In this document: one piece after another, positions 35,484-45,460 of the stretch
Position numbering within the stretch: the stretch's first letter is position 1
Layout of the letters: every line of letters starts with the position of its first letter
Source of the DNA: a virus
Direction: 5' to 3' (one strand)
Length of the DNA stretch: 45,634 nucleotides
IMG/VR virus record: IMGVR_UViG_3300015245_000047
Span: 1 to 45,634 of that record
The notes under the pieces: model-generated
What the model saw: the letters and a program-made list of their open reading frames with translations, nothing else
The model's database searches: none
Told to the model about the DNA's origin: nothing
Program-made: the position numbers and the translations under genes

Positions 35484-35884
35484 TGTTAGCTTGGCTCACA
35501 CCATTACTTAGCTTCTTAGGAGGTCCTGTAATATCAGGAGTCATAAGTGGCTATAAAGAGAAATTAGCTGCAGGTAATACTTCCGAACGTATTGCTGCAG
35601 ATCTCGCTAATCGTGAACTTCAAGTTCAACAGCGAGAACTAGAACTTCAATCTCAACTTAAAGTAGCGGAGATTGGAAGATGGTATGAGCCAGATCATTT
35701 GTTCGGATACATTATGGTCACTTACTTCTTCACTATTGTGGTGTGGGATAAGGTGCTAGGTGATTGGACTCACCACACAACTGATCCTATTAAAGGAGAT
35801 GCTGCTCTGTGGGCTGGTATGATTATGACCTTCTATGTGGGAATGCGTGGCTTCCAGAATGTCGCTAGGATATTAAAACGATGA
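35483..35884 (+). CDS. Holin-like, 3TM-holin-family-like protein, 133 aa
   Basis: The sequence (LLSFLGGPVISGVISGYKEKL, a central RELQVQQRELELQSQLKVAE helix, WYEPDHLFGYIMVTYFFTIVVW and the WAGMIMTFYVGMRG end) resembles the 3TM holin family found with gene-transfer agents and many phages. Two or three hydrophobic segments are visible. With the neighbouring gene it probably forms the lysis cassette. Start coupled to the previous stop. Confidence 0.75.
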   Translation: MLAWLTPLLSFLGGPVISGVISGYKEKLAAGNTSERIAADLANRELQVQQRELELQSQLKVAEIGRWYEPDHLFGYIMVTYFFTIVVWDKVLGDWTHHTTDPIKGDAALWAGMIMTFYVGMRGFQNVARILKR

Positions 35885-36780
35885 CTACACAAACACTCCT
35901 TGATATGACACAGGAGATACTCTCAGCTATGTCCTCTGACGAGGTAAATAGCATAGGAGATACTACTGAATCTCTTCAGGTAGCTACCATCATCAAACGT
36001 AAGTACTTCGATATTGTAAGTAGAAGTGCTCTTCCAGAGCACGATCAACTAATTCAGCTTACTTCCTCAGGAGATACCGCTCTTCCTGTGCTTATGTACG
36101 TCCCTGTGGAAGTGAACAATATTAAGTGGATTAAGTACTTCGATACTAATATATTTGATGGTTCTGCTCCTAATACTTATGAACATGATCTTAACACAGA
36201 TATAGTTGCATCTAGTGGTGGTAGCACGGCCACACGTACTCCTGGATACCAATACGTTACTATTCTTCCTATTGAACAGTTCGTCGATATGGTCAATCAC
36301 TTCAATCCTGATGACACCAACGTGGGTACATTTACCTTCACTGATGCTGCCAATAGTTTTCCAGGTAACTTCACCTTTTACTATAAGAATAATGTACAAC
36401 CTCTGTATTGTACAGTAATAGGAAATAAGTACGTTATCTTCGATGCTTTCGATAGTACTCAAGATGATACGTTACAAACTTCTAAGACTATGTGCTTTGG
36501 TCAAGTAGCTCCCGTCTTCCAAATGGTGGATAGCTTTATTCCACGTATAGATGATAAAGAGTTTCCTCTTTTGGTAAATGAAGCGAAAGCTTTAGCGTTC
36601 TATGAACTTAAACAAGTTCCTCATCAGAAAGCTGAACAAGAGATTAAACGACAATGGAGTTCTGTCTCTAAGAATAAGTCTGTAGCTAACAAACCTTCTT
36701 ATTTCGATCAACTACCTAATTTTGGTAGAGGTGCAAATACCTTCCGAAGAGGACCTTACTGGTATGGTAAACGCGACTAA
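35881..36780 (+). CDS. Tail tubular protein A-like (gp11) head-tail connector, 299 aa
   Basis: Resembles T7 gp11-type gatekeepers: a helical start (TLLDMTQEILSAMSSDEVNSIG with a following TTESLQVATIIKRKYFDIVS), then WIKYFD and a beta-rich middle, and a C-terminal helical part (EFPLLVNEAKALAFYELKQV) with basic tail. It would sit below the portal. Position before tail-tube B agrees. Overlaps the holin gene by four bases. Confidence 0.85.
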   Translation: MTTQTLLDMTQEILSAMSSDEVNSIGDTTESLQVATIIKRKYFDIVSRSALPEHDQLIQLTSSGDTALPVLMYVPVEVNNIKWIKYFDTNIFDGSAPNTYEHDLNTDIVASSGGSTATRTPGYQYVTILPIEQFVDMVNHFNPDDTNVGTFTFTDAANSFPGNFTFYYKNNVQPLYCTVIGNKYVIFDAFDSTQDDTLQTSKTMCFGQVAPVFQMVDSFIPRIDDKEFPLLVNEAKALAFYELKQVPHQKAEQEIKRQWSSVSKNKSVANKPSYFDQLPNFGRGANTFRRGPYWYGKRD

Positions 36781-37033
36781 AGATAAGATCTTAATTCTTG
36801 CTCCTCGCGCTAATTCTAAAGATGTTCTAGGATTGATTGATAAACGTTTATTTACTGGAGCTAATAAGCTTCATGCAGTGCTAGAGAACAACGGTCTGTG
36901 GTCTTTCCACTATGACTATGGAATTATGAATGAACCTCTTAAACAAAAGTTTACCAGCTTCTCTATGGCTCTAAAGACTGCTAAACTGTATTTTGATAAG
37001 AGAAATATAGATATCAAGGATATAATTGACTAA
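36764..37033 (+). CDS. Small hypothetical protein, 89 aa
   Basis: ATG 36764 is preferred, with GAGGA upstream, over the earlier ATG at 36722. Mixed alpha/beta (TKDKILILAPRANSKDVLGL; LWSFHYDYGIMNEP). It sits between tail-tube A and B, where an unknown small gene is common. Overlaps both neighbours. Confidence 0.7.
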   Translation: MVNATKDKILILAPRANSKDVLGLIDKRLFTGANKLHAVLENNGLWSFHYDYGIMNEPLKQKFTSFSMALKTAKLYFDKRNIDIKDIID

Positions 37034-39357
37034 TGCCTCAGCAACTAGCTAACACCGTAGAGAACAACTTTAGTAAAGGTTTGATTACTGAGACCAATCC
37101 TCTTAACTTTCCTGAGAATGCTGCCACTGACGCAGACAACTGCATCTTTACTATTAACGGAGAAGTGACTAGACGACTGGGATTCAATACAGAAGAAAAT
37201 TCTGCGAGTTATCCTATAAGTTCTGTTGGTCAATCTATAAACTCCTATACATGGAGTAATGCTGGAGGTGATGGTGTTAACCAGATACTTGTGGTACAGG
37301 TAGGAGCTACTCTTCTTTTCTACTTATCTTCTCAAGCTTCGATAGCCTCTCCACTATCAGTTCAGTTGATTGGCAATACAATTACATTAACAGCGTTCAC
37401 TGCTTTTGGGAATACTTTTGATTCTACTGTAGAGTGCGAATTTACTGATGGTAATGGATATTTATTTGTCTTCCATCCAGATCTAGAACCTTTCTTCTGT
37501 ACTTACTTTGGTGGAGTAATAGTCGCTCAGAATATAAATGTTCAGACCAGAGATTTTACGGGGACTATAGATGGTCTTCCAGTTAATCAACGTCCTGGTA
37601 GCCTGTCTATTGAACATCAGTACAACTTAGCCAATCAAGGCTGGACTCAAGGATCTGCTTGGATTGCAACTGATGCTACTACTATTGTTAATCCTGTCGC
37701 TCTTGGCAGCCATGCATTTACTATAACAGCTGGCTTACCAATCTCTAATGGAGACAACGTTCAGATATTTGCTTCATACCAAACCTACGGATTTGTGCAA
37801 GATTCTGGTGTTCCTGTTATGACGGGCTCTGTCACTTCTTATGTAGGAACTACTTTAACTTTAAATGTTTATAGTATTCTTTCAGGAACTGTCGGCGGAA
37901 ACCTGTCTTCTTTTACTTTAACTCCGATTGGACTTGGGTATGTGAATACTTGGTTCGGTGCTTTAGGAAACTATCCTTCCAATGCTGATGTGTGGTGGAA
38001 GTTTAAGAATGCTTCGGGAGCCTTCGATCCTGCCACAACGAATGTTAAAGTTACCTTAAACTCTGGAGAAGCTCCTAAGGGACATTACATACTTAATGCT
38101 TTCCATCAGCAAAGATCTCTTTTATCAGGTATTGCTGGTCTGACAGATTTGACTACCAATAAGAGACCTAAGACAGGAGTTTGGTTTCAAGGCAGAGTTT
38201 GGATGGCGGGAACTGATGGTTCTACTGCCCCTACTGGAGATCAACTTCACTATTCTTGGAGTGAGAATATCTACTTCTCCCAAGTAATTAGTACTTCTGC
38301 CCAATTTGGCTTTATGTATCAAACAAATGATCCTACCTCTGAAGATTTCTTTGATTTACTTCCCACTGATGGAGGTGTGATCCGAATTCAAGGATCAGGA
38401 TCTATTCATAAATTATTTCCAATTCAAAACGGTCTTTTAGCTTTTGGAGATAATGGCATATGGTTCATCACTGGAAGTCAAGGTATTGGTTTCTCTGCGA
38501 ATGATTATACCGTCACTAAGATATCTTCAATCGAAACTGTCTCCACTACATCCTTTGTCAATGTTCAAGGTTACCCGATGTTCTGGAATAACGAAGGTAT
38601 TTGGGGAGTAAGTCCAGCTGCACAAGGTGGTGGGTTGACTGTAGATAATATTTGTCTAGGAACTATTCTTACCTATTACAATAACATACCTACTCCAAGT
38701 AAACTATACGCTCGTGGAGATTTCGATCCTATTAATTATGTGATCACCTGGATGTTCAAGGGAAATGAAGAAGCAAATGTAACAGACCGATATAGATTTG
38801 AGAAAGCTTTATGTTACAATGTATATACTAAAGCTTTTTACACTTATAGTTTACCATTAGACACATTCTTTATAGCAGGTGTTAAATTTGTCAAAGGGAA
38901 AGGTGGAGAAGATTTTCCTGAACCAAGGTTCAAGTATATTACTACTTTCTTAAATGGAACTAGACTATCCTTTTCTGAAGAAAGGGATAGTACAAATTGG
39001 GTGGACTTCGCTCCTACAAATGTTCCTTACACAAGCTTCTTTACCACTGGATACAAAGTACACGGACAAGCGATGCGTAAATGGCAGCCTATTTATGTTA
39101 ATGTGTTCTCCAATGGAAGTTCACCTACCTTTTATAAAATACAAGGAATATGGGACTTTGCTAATGATCCTAACTCTGGAAGATATTCTAACGTTCAATA
39201 TATAACTAATGCCTTATCTAGATTTGGCTTCATTAATAGACGCCACAAGATACGTGGACGTGGCTTAACATTACAATTTAAAATAGAGTCGGTAGCTGGA
39301 CAACCTTTTGATATTATGGGTTGGAGTACTTTCGAATCTAGCAATACAGGTGTTTGA
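37033..39357 (+). CDS. Tail tubular protein B-like (gp12) tail nozzle, 774 aa
   Basis: Opening NNFSKGLITETNPLNFPENA, DADNCIFTINGEVTRRLGFN is the pattern of gp12 nozzle proteins (signature of fixed N-terminal start followed by RRxGF). The rest is beta-rich, with a propeller-like middle (DGSTAPTGDQLHYSWSENIYF) and a conserved GVWFQGRVWMAG. Six copies form the tail tip. Length matches T7 gp12 (794). Confidence 0.88.
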   Translation: MPQQLANTVENNFSKGLITETNPLNFPENAATDADNCIFTINGEVTRRLGFNTEENSASYPISSVGQSINSYTWSNAGGDGVNQILVVQVGATLLFYLSSQASIASPLSVQLIGNTITLTAFTAFGNTFDSTVECEFTDGNGYLFVFHPDLEPFFCTYFGGVIVAQNINVQTRDFTGTIDGLPVNQRPGSLSIEHQYNLANQGWTQGSAWIATDATTIVNPVALGSHAFTITAGLPISNGDNVQIFASYQTYGFVQDSGVPVMTGSVTSYVGTTLTLNVYSILSGTVGGNLSSFTLTPIGLGYVNTWFGALGNYPSNADVWWKFKNASGAFDPATTNVKVTLNSGEAPKGHYILNAFHQQRSLLSGIAGLTDLTTNKRPKTGVWFQGRVWMAGTDGSTAPTGDQLHYSWSENIYFSQVISTSAQFGFMYQTNDPTSEDFFDLLPTDGGVIRIQGSGSIHKLFPIQNGLLAFGDNGIWFITGSQGIGFSANDYTVTKISSIETVSTTSFVNVQGYPMFWNNEGIWGVSPAAQGGGLTVDNICLGTILTYYNNIPTPSKLYARGDFDPINYVITWMFKGNEEANVTDRYRFEKALCYNVYTKAFYTYSLPLDTFFIAGVKFVKGKGGEDFPEPRFKYITTFLNGTRLSFSEERDSTNWVDFAPTNVPYTSFFTTGYKVHGQAMRKWQPIYVNVFSNGSSPTFYKIQGIWDFANDPNSGRYSNVQYITNALSRFGFINRRHKIRGRGLTLQFKIESVAGQPFDIMGWSTFESSNTGV

Positions 39358-39992
39358 TGGATCCTCTAGATATCAGTAGTGGTGCAGGCTCTAGTGCTTT
39401 AGGCAGTCTTATGTCTGCAGGATTAGGAGCTGCTACAGGAAATCCTTTAGCTATAGCTTCTGGTGTCTTAGGGCTGGGAATGTCTATTGCAGGAGGTGTT
39501 GGACAAGCTGGTGCAGCTAGAGCATCTGCAGAAGCTAAACGACAAATAGCTGGTCTTGAAATGAAACAAGATGCAGCCCGTAAACAAGCAATGGAACTAT
39601 CCGCTCAAAGACAGCAAATGGAGGTTCTTCGTAATGCACAACGTGCAAGATCTCTTGCTTTGAATAATGCCACTTCTCAAGGGGCACAGTTTGGTTCAGG
39701 TCTCCAAGGAGGCTATGGACAAGTTCAAGGAGCTGCTAGTTGGAACAATTTAGGTATCACACAGAACCTAGATCTTGGTGAGCAGATGTTTAGTCTCAAT
39801 CAACATATTAATGAACAAAAGATGAACATAGCAGGAGCTGAAAGTTCTTCTGCTACTTATGGTGGAATAGGAAGTATCGGTAAGACTCTCACAGGAAGCT
39901 TTGGACCAATTAAGAACCTTTCTCAACAAGCTGCAGGTAATCAATCTGGTGGAGGTTCCGCTGGTTGGGGAGCTGCTTACGGTATCTATTAA
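39357..39992 (+). CDS. Internal virion protein, gp14-like, 211 aa
   Basis: Ala/Gly-rich hydrophobic N-terminus (ALGSLMSAGLGAATGNPLAIA), then a long charged helix (AEAKRQIAGLEMKQDAARKQ; SAQRQQMEVLRNAQRARSL), Gly-rich and Gln-rich end. In T7 the gp14 core protein is ejected and helps form the channel through the outer membrane. ATG 39357 is in TGATG overlap with the nozzle gene; the TTG one codon upstream is unlikely. Confidence 0.75.
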   Translation: MDPLDISSGAGSSALGSLMSAGLGAATGNPLAIASGVLGLGMSIAGGVGQAGAARASAEAKRQIAGLEMKQDAARKQAMELSAQRQQMEVLRNAQRARSLALNNATSQGAQFGSGLQGGYGQVQGAASWNNLGITQNLDLGEQMFSLNQHINEQKMNIAGAESSSATYGGIGSIGKTLTGSFGPIKNLSQQAAGNQSGGGSAGWGAAYGIY

Positions 39993-42900
39993 TGGATGAC
40001 TTTCAGATTAACTCTACCTACCCACCTCCGATGCAGGATGCATTCAGCATTGACACTGGAGACTATATGCCTCCTGTCTCTCCTGATATCGCTTCCGCAC
40101 GTACTGTAAGAGCACAGTATGGACTTAAGAATGTGGTGGATATTCCAGCAGATGAAATAAGATCTCAAATACAGCAAGGACAAGAAGGAACTCTTAGAGC
40201 TAATGTTGCTTCTCAAGTAGACTTAAAGAAAGACGCAGATCTTTCTGATCAGATTACTACAGTAGCTTCTAATCATATTATTCCTCAAGATCAGAAGAAT
40301 CAACAGATCTTAGGTCTAGTGCAGTCTAGGAAGCCCACTGATCCTGCTTCTGTCTTCGAAGATACGTTTGCAGTCAACTACACTAATAAGATCTACACTG
40401 TCAATGGTGCTGATCCTTCTATTCCTAAGTTCTCTTGGTTACAAGATGCTATATCTGTTATGCCTGTGGAGACACAGCAATACTACGATCTAGCCACAGA
40501 AGCCGTAGCTAAGCATGTCTTCTCTCGACAACAAGAGGAAGATGCTTCAGAGGTTAGGAAAGCACAGGGTTGGTTCGGACCAGGACAAACTCCCTGGACT
40601 CTATTCGGCGGAGGTTATTTAGGAGATCTTGCGAAGAACTTATCTTTCATTTACCCACAGGTTAAACTTCGTGGACAAGTGGACAATAGAAGTATCTTAG
40701 ATCCTTCCACTTGGACTGATGGTATAACTATCTCTCAAGTGATGGATAGTGAACGCCTACGTCTCTATGGTCTTCCCTATGATGAGTACAAGACTGAGTA
40801 CGCTAGAATTATGAAAGGGTTGAAGGAAGACAATCCTTCTCTCGCCCACGAGTTCGCCCATGGTATGACGGGTCTTACCACCAACGAAACCGTCCTTAGC
40901 AATCTAATGGAATTAGGTGGTGCGGGTGCAGTAGGCGAAGGTTTAACTTTAGCTAAGTATGGTATTAAAGGATTAGGCTTTCTAAATCAAACTAAGAACC
41001 TTGCGAAGAGCATGGTTCGTTCTACTGAGCATCTGGATACCCAACCTCCTGCAGTTACAGCTGCCGCAGGCGTGGGAGATCTTACAGAAGCTGCAGTACA
41101 GAAGTCTACTGTTAATGCTTTATCTGAGCTTGCTGGTACTCCTAATGAAACTAGGAGAGCCTTCGAATCTCTCACCTCTAACTTCAGATTAGACACTACA
41201 GAAGTTGCTTCCAATCCAGGTAGGTTTGGACAGGACTTAGTCAATCGTATTAGAGATATCTATACCGCTGGAGAGAACAGTCTCCTCAACGCTATTACCA
41301 CCTGGAACAGAGTCAATAGAACTCCTGTAGCCACCTCTACTGAAGACATCATGCGTTCTATCGCAGAAGCACAGAGAGGTGAACTAAAAGGAATGGACAA
41401 TGCTGTCTTAGACACCAAAGGTCCTTTCCATGAACCTGCTTCTAATACTTACATCTACGAACACATCATTGGTACATCTGATGGTGAATACTTCAAGAGT
41501 AGAGCTACTGCTCTCGCAAATGCTGACGCAAACGGTATTGTAATACGTCCTACTGTCTCCTCTAAGATAGCAGATATCAACAGAAATATTGGACAATTAA
41601 ACAAAGAGCTTAAGACTACCCCTAATAGACCTCAACCTAGAGTCTTAGGAGAACTGGAGAACCAGGCTCCTAGAGAACTCCCTGAGGCTGCCAACCAGAA
41701 TATATACTCAGGTGGATCTAGGAAGACAGGACCGTTAGATACTAGTCCAAGAGTTAATGTTAAGTTTGGAGCAGAACCTGCTGTAGCTGCCAATGAAAAC
41801 TTAAATGCTTCTCGAGCTTTAAAGACCCAGCACATAAATATGCTTAAGGAAGAGCGTGCAGCGTTAGCTAAGCAATTCCCTGATACAAGCAAACACACCA
41901 CCACTCCTCTTCCCACTACTGAAGGGTTTGAAGTCAAGCAAGCAGATGCAGGTGCTGGTTGGTATATCCAATATACTAAGACTCTACAAGAGACGCACGA
42001 TATTGTAAGAGATAGTTTAATCTCCACTAAGTACGATACTATTGGTGCTTATAAGAAGATGCTCTTCAGTGATGAAGTGTCCACTAGTATTCCTCCTTCT
42101 CGTTTCGGTAACCGTATCAATGCTATATTCGGTAGGTTTAGAACTCCTGAGGAAACTCTCTCTAAACAAGAACGTATAAGCAGACGTATCGCTACTGCTA
42201 CTCCTGCGAGAGTAGCCCAACTCATAGAAGCTAATAAGACTGCTATAGGACAACTACCTTACAGTGCTTATAAAGACTTCGACAGAGTATTAACCTACGC
42301 GCAGAATAAGAGAGATCCTCTTACTTCTAAACCTGGATACTTCGAGAAAGGTCCAGGAGATGTAGACGGTGTCTACAGAAAGATTACTGGAAGAGGTGCT
42401 ACGGAAACTGAGGTAGCTGCTTACTTCGAGTTCAAGAAACTAATAGAATTTGACCGTATCTTTCGTGAGATGGGTAATATGCGTAACCGTGCCCGTGCAG
42501 GTGTGGAAACGCACAGTGTTGCAGTCTTAGACTCTGAAGGTAAGAAAGTCTTCTCTCCTAAGTTCGATGCTATTGGCTTGGACCATATCCCTGGTGGTGA
42601 TGACACTGTGATGGTGATGGGAGATAAACTAGGTGAAGAGAAGTTCTTCGCAGCTAACTCTCCTCAATTACGTTCTCGCTTCCCTGGTATACATAAACAG
42701 GTAATAGAGGGAGAACGTAAGGCTCTTAAACTCTGGAACCCAGAGGACTATCCTTTTGAAGGATTCTCTGATCTAGCTAAGGATAAGAAAGTAAGATACG
42801 TAATCGCTAAAGAGACTAAAGTACAACCTCTCTCTTGGAACTCCATCAACCGTACTGGTGGTGGACACTTAATGCCTGATTACAGTATGTATATCAAACA

Positions 42901-45460
42901 ACGTAAGATAGACAGAGAGTATGTAGGTAATTCAGTCACAGACCATTACCATGGTGATACCACCGCCTATGCAGTTGCAGACAGAGCTGTCGGTGAAGCT
43001 ATGGTCAAGGATATGAACACAGTTCAAGGATTCCTCCGTAGAGGAGATATTGAAGGTGCTAAGGAAGCCTATGCTAATACTAGAGCTCTCCCTGACGACT
43101 GGGACACGTATCTGTCTAAGTTTAAAGGAGGTAAAGGTCCAGACGGCATTTACCGTCGTGCACAGTTCTCTGCTGCTCATGACTTCCAGATAGTTCCTAA
43201 AGATAGATTGATAATCGATCTAGATAATAGTATCCCTCACAATCCTATTTATACCAAACCTGGTTCTAACATCAAGTTCAAGGATGGCACTAAGTCTGGC
43301 TCAGATGCCAGGATGTCTGCTATAGAGTTCACTGGTGAGCGAGACGCTTATGACCTTAAACAGATCACTAGAGAAATAGGAACAGATGGTAATCCTGTCT
43401 TCTCTCTCCAACCGGCTAGATACGTAGATCCTATTACTACAATGGATAGAGGTCTCTCTCGTATTATCAATACTACTGTCGCAGATGATTACAAGTATTT
43501 CGCACAAGAACATTGGTTAGAGAACTCTAAGTTACACATCAATGCAAGCCCATCTGATATTAGATCTGCTCCTCTCTATTGGTTTCATAAAGCAGAGTAT
43601 CTTCCAGGTACTCCCCCTCGTATTAGAAACAACCTAGAACTTCAACGACAGAAAGCTAAAGACTTCTTAGGTGTGGCTTCTGACTTTGATAACTGGGCAG
43701 AAGATATATCTCAGAAGCTTTCTAATGTTACTTATTCAGCTACAGGAAGTTCTAAGCTTGCTTTAGTTCCTGTTAAACTCTGGCCTTACTTAAGAGATCC
43801 TATCTCCCTGGTGAGATCTTGGTCTTACCATATTACCCAAGGTTTTGGTAATCCTAATACTCTATTCACTAATGCAGCCACCTTTGGAAATATCTACGCT
43901 ATAAGCCCCAGACACGCTCCTTCCGGTGCTCTAGCAACAATGCTACACAATATCTCTTACTTCAATAAGTCTGAAGAAGTGATGAACCATTTAGATAAGA
44001 TGGCTTCTTCCTACAATAGAAGTGCTCTTATGAAGATGGGGCTGAGAGTAGATTGGAAACCAGGTTGGTTTAAAGAAGCTGCTCAACACTTAGACAACTC
44101 AGGCTTCGGTACTATTCGTAATGAGAATGCATTCATGTCTACTCCTGAGAACATCAATGTTCTTAAAGGACTCACTAAGAATGCCTCTGTCGCTAGAATA
44201 GCTGAGTATACTTCTAAGGGAATGGAAGCAGGATTAATTCCCTTCAAGGTTGGTAATACATTTACCAGACAAGCTTCCTACTTCACTGCTCACTTAGAGT
44301 GGAGAGCCGCTAATCCTACTGCTGCCTTCGATAGATTCGCAAAGGAAAGTGTCTTACAGAGAGCAGATATTCTAGACCACAATATGTCTAGAGCCTCTAA
44401 CTCTTCTATGCACACAGGTGTGATGTCTATTCCTATGCAGTTTGAAGCTTACTCTATTCGTCTCGGTGAGATGATGTTTGGTAAGCGACTTACTTCTATG
44501 GAGAAGGCTAGATTAGCTGCCACCAGCATGGTCTTCTATGGTGTTCGTTATGGACCTTTAGGAGCTGTTGGTATACCTGCTGCTGGTGCTCTGTATAAGT
44601 ATGCACAAGATAAACTAGGATATATTCCAGGAGATAAACCCTGGTCTACCTTCGTAATGGAGGGAGGGCTTACTGTCTTAGCTGCTTGGATTACTGGTGG
44701 TGGAAACTTCGAGAAGGGTAATCTATACGACTTCTCTCGCTGGGGTAATAAGAGTCCTTCTACCTTCGATACCCTAATGGCTTCTGATAAAACCTTCTGG
44801 GATGTCATTGGAGGAGCTCCCTTGAGCAAGCTAAAGGATATTGTAAACTTTGGTACACCTATGGTTCGTGCTGCTGCTTCTATGTTAGTGAAGGATGATC
44901 CTAATTCTCCTAAAGCTTGGAAGCTTACTTCAGATGATCTATGGGATGCTGGGCGTATCTTAGCTACTGGTAATAAACTTAGACAAACCATCTTAGCAGT
45001 GAATACTGGTAACTGGTCTTCTAAGAATGAGTCTATAATTACTGATGGTGTCTCCAAAGGATCTGCTCTCTTTATGGGACTAACTGGAGTTAACCCCATT
45101 GAACAGGGAGACTCTTTCTCTAAGATCGAATGGGAACGAGAACAGACTAAGCTGCAGAAAGATGCAGGTAATGTTTATATCAAAGAGTATCGCAGAGCCG
45201 TTATGGCTGCAAATAATAAAGATGAGAGCGCATATGATACTCATATGAAGAATGCTTGGGCCGCTCTCAATGCAGCAGATTATCCTTCAGATAAGATGAG
45301 TTCTCTTCTTGCTCTCGCTAATAAAGGATTAGAAGCACAAGCAGCTTCTGTTCCTGAAGCGTACTACACAAAGAACCTTCCAGATGCAAGAGTGAAAGAT
45401 AAGATACAGTCCTTAGGACGTGTACAAGAATTAAATACATTAAAAGGAAAGTCTAACTAA
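39992..45460 (+). CDS. Giant internal virion protein (ejection protein), 1,822 aa
   Basis: ATG 39992 overlaps the previous stop as TAATG. The size and place, after gp14-like, match the largest core/ejection proteins of podophages (T7 gp16 is 1,318). No transglycosylase motif was seen. N-terminal 250 residues are mixed; a HEFAHGM stretch (His286, Glu287, His290) matches the HExxH zinc-protease signature. Middle is long, charged and helical. Residues around 1,490-1,560 are hydrophobic (FYGVRYGPLGAVGIPAAGAL; GGLTVLAAWITGGG), consistent with membrane insertion during ejection. Ends NTLKGKSN. Confidence 0.85.
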   Translation: MDDFQINSTYPPPMQDAFSIDTGDYMPPVSPDIASARTVRAQYGLKNVVDIPADEIRSQIQQGQEGTLRANVASQVDLKKDADLSDQITTVASNHIIPQDQKNQQILGLVQSRKPTDPASVFEDTFAVNYTNKIYTVNGADPSIPKFSWLQDAISVMPVETQQYYDLATEAVAKHVFSRQQEEDASEVRKAQGWFGPGQTPWTLFGGGYLGDLAKNLSFIYPQVKLRGQVDNRSILDPSTWTDGITISQVMDSERLRLYGLPYDEYKTEYARIMKGLKEDNPSLAHEFAHGMTGLTTNETVLSNLMELGGAGAVGEGLTLAKYGIKGLGFLNQTKNLAKSMVRSTEHLDTQPPAVTAAAGVGDLTEAAVQKSTVNALSELAGTPNETRRAFESLTSNFRLDTTEVASNPGRFGQDLVNRIRDIYTAGENSLLNAITTWNRVNRTPVATSTEDIMRSIAEAQRGELKGMDNAVLDTKGPFHEPASNTYIYEHIIGTSDGEYFKSRATALANADANGIVIRPTVSSKIADINRNIGQLNKELKTTPNRPQPRVLGELENQAPRELPEAANQNIYSGGSRKTGPLDTSPRVNVKFGAEPAVAANENLNASRALKTQHINMLKEERAALAKQFPDTSKHTTTPLPTTEGFEVKQADAGAGWYIQYTKTLQETHDIVRDSLISTKYDTIGAYKKMLFSDEVSTSIPPSRFGNRINAIFGRFRTPEETLSKQERISRRIATATPARVAQLIEANKTAIGQLPYSAYKDFDRVLTYAQNKRDPLTSKPGYFEKGPGDVDGVYRKITGRGATETEVAAYFEFKKLIEFDRIFREMGNMRNRARAGVETHSVAVLDSEGKKVFSPKFDAIGLDHIPGGDDTVMVMGDKLGEEKFFAANSPQLRSRFPGIHKQVIEGERKALKLWNPEDYPFEGFSDLAKDKKVRYVIAKETKVQPLSWNSINRTGGGHLMPDYSMYIKQRKIDREYVGNSVTDHYHGDTTAYAVADRAVGEAMVKDMNTVQGFLRRGDIEGAKEAYANTRALPDDWDTYLSKFKGGKGPDGIYRRAQFSAAHDFQIVPKDRLIIDLDNSIPHNPIYTKPGSNIKFKDGTKSGSDARMSAIEFTGERDAYDLKQITREIGTDGNPVFSLQPARYVDPITTMDRGLSRIINTTVADDYKYFAQEHWLENSKLHINASPSDIRSAPLYWFHKAEYLPGTPPRIRNNLELQRQKAKDFLGVASDFDNWAEDISQKLSNVTYSATGSSKLALVPVKLWPYLRDPISLVRSWSYHITQGFGNPNTLFTNAATFGNIYAISPRHAPSGALATMLHNISYFNKSEEVMNHLDKMASSYNRSALMKMGLRVDWKPGWFKEAAQHLDNSGFGTIRNENAFMSTPENINVLKGLTKNASVARIAEYTSKGMEAGLIPFKVGNTFTRQASYFTAHLEWRAANPTAAFDRFAKESVLQRADILDHNMSRASNSSMHTGVMSIPMQFEAYSIRLGEMMFGKRLTSMEKARLAATSMVFYGVRYGPLGAVGIPAAGALYKYAQDKLGYIPGDKPWSTFVMEGGLTVLAAWITGGGNFEKGNLYDFSRWGNKSPSTFDTLMASDKTFWDVIGGAPLSKLKDIVNFGTPMVRAAASMLVKDDPNSPKAWKLTSDDLWDAGRILATGNKLRQTILAVNTGNWSSKNESIITDGVSKGSALFMGLTGVNPIEQGDSFSKIEWEREQTKLQKDAGNVYIKEYRRAVMAANNKDESAYDTHMKNAWAALNAADYPSDKMSSLLALANKGLEAQAASVPEAYYTKNLPDARVKDKIQSLGRVQELNTLKGKSN

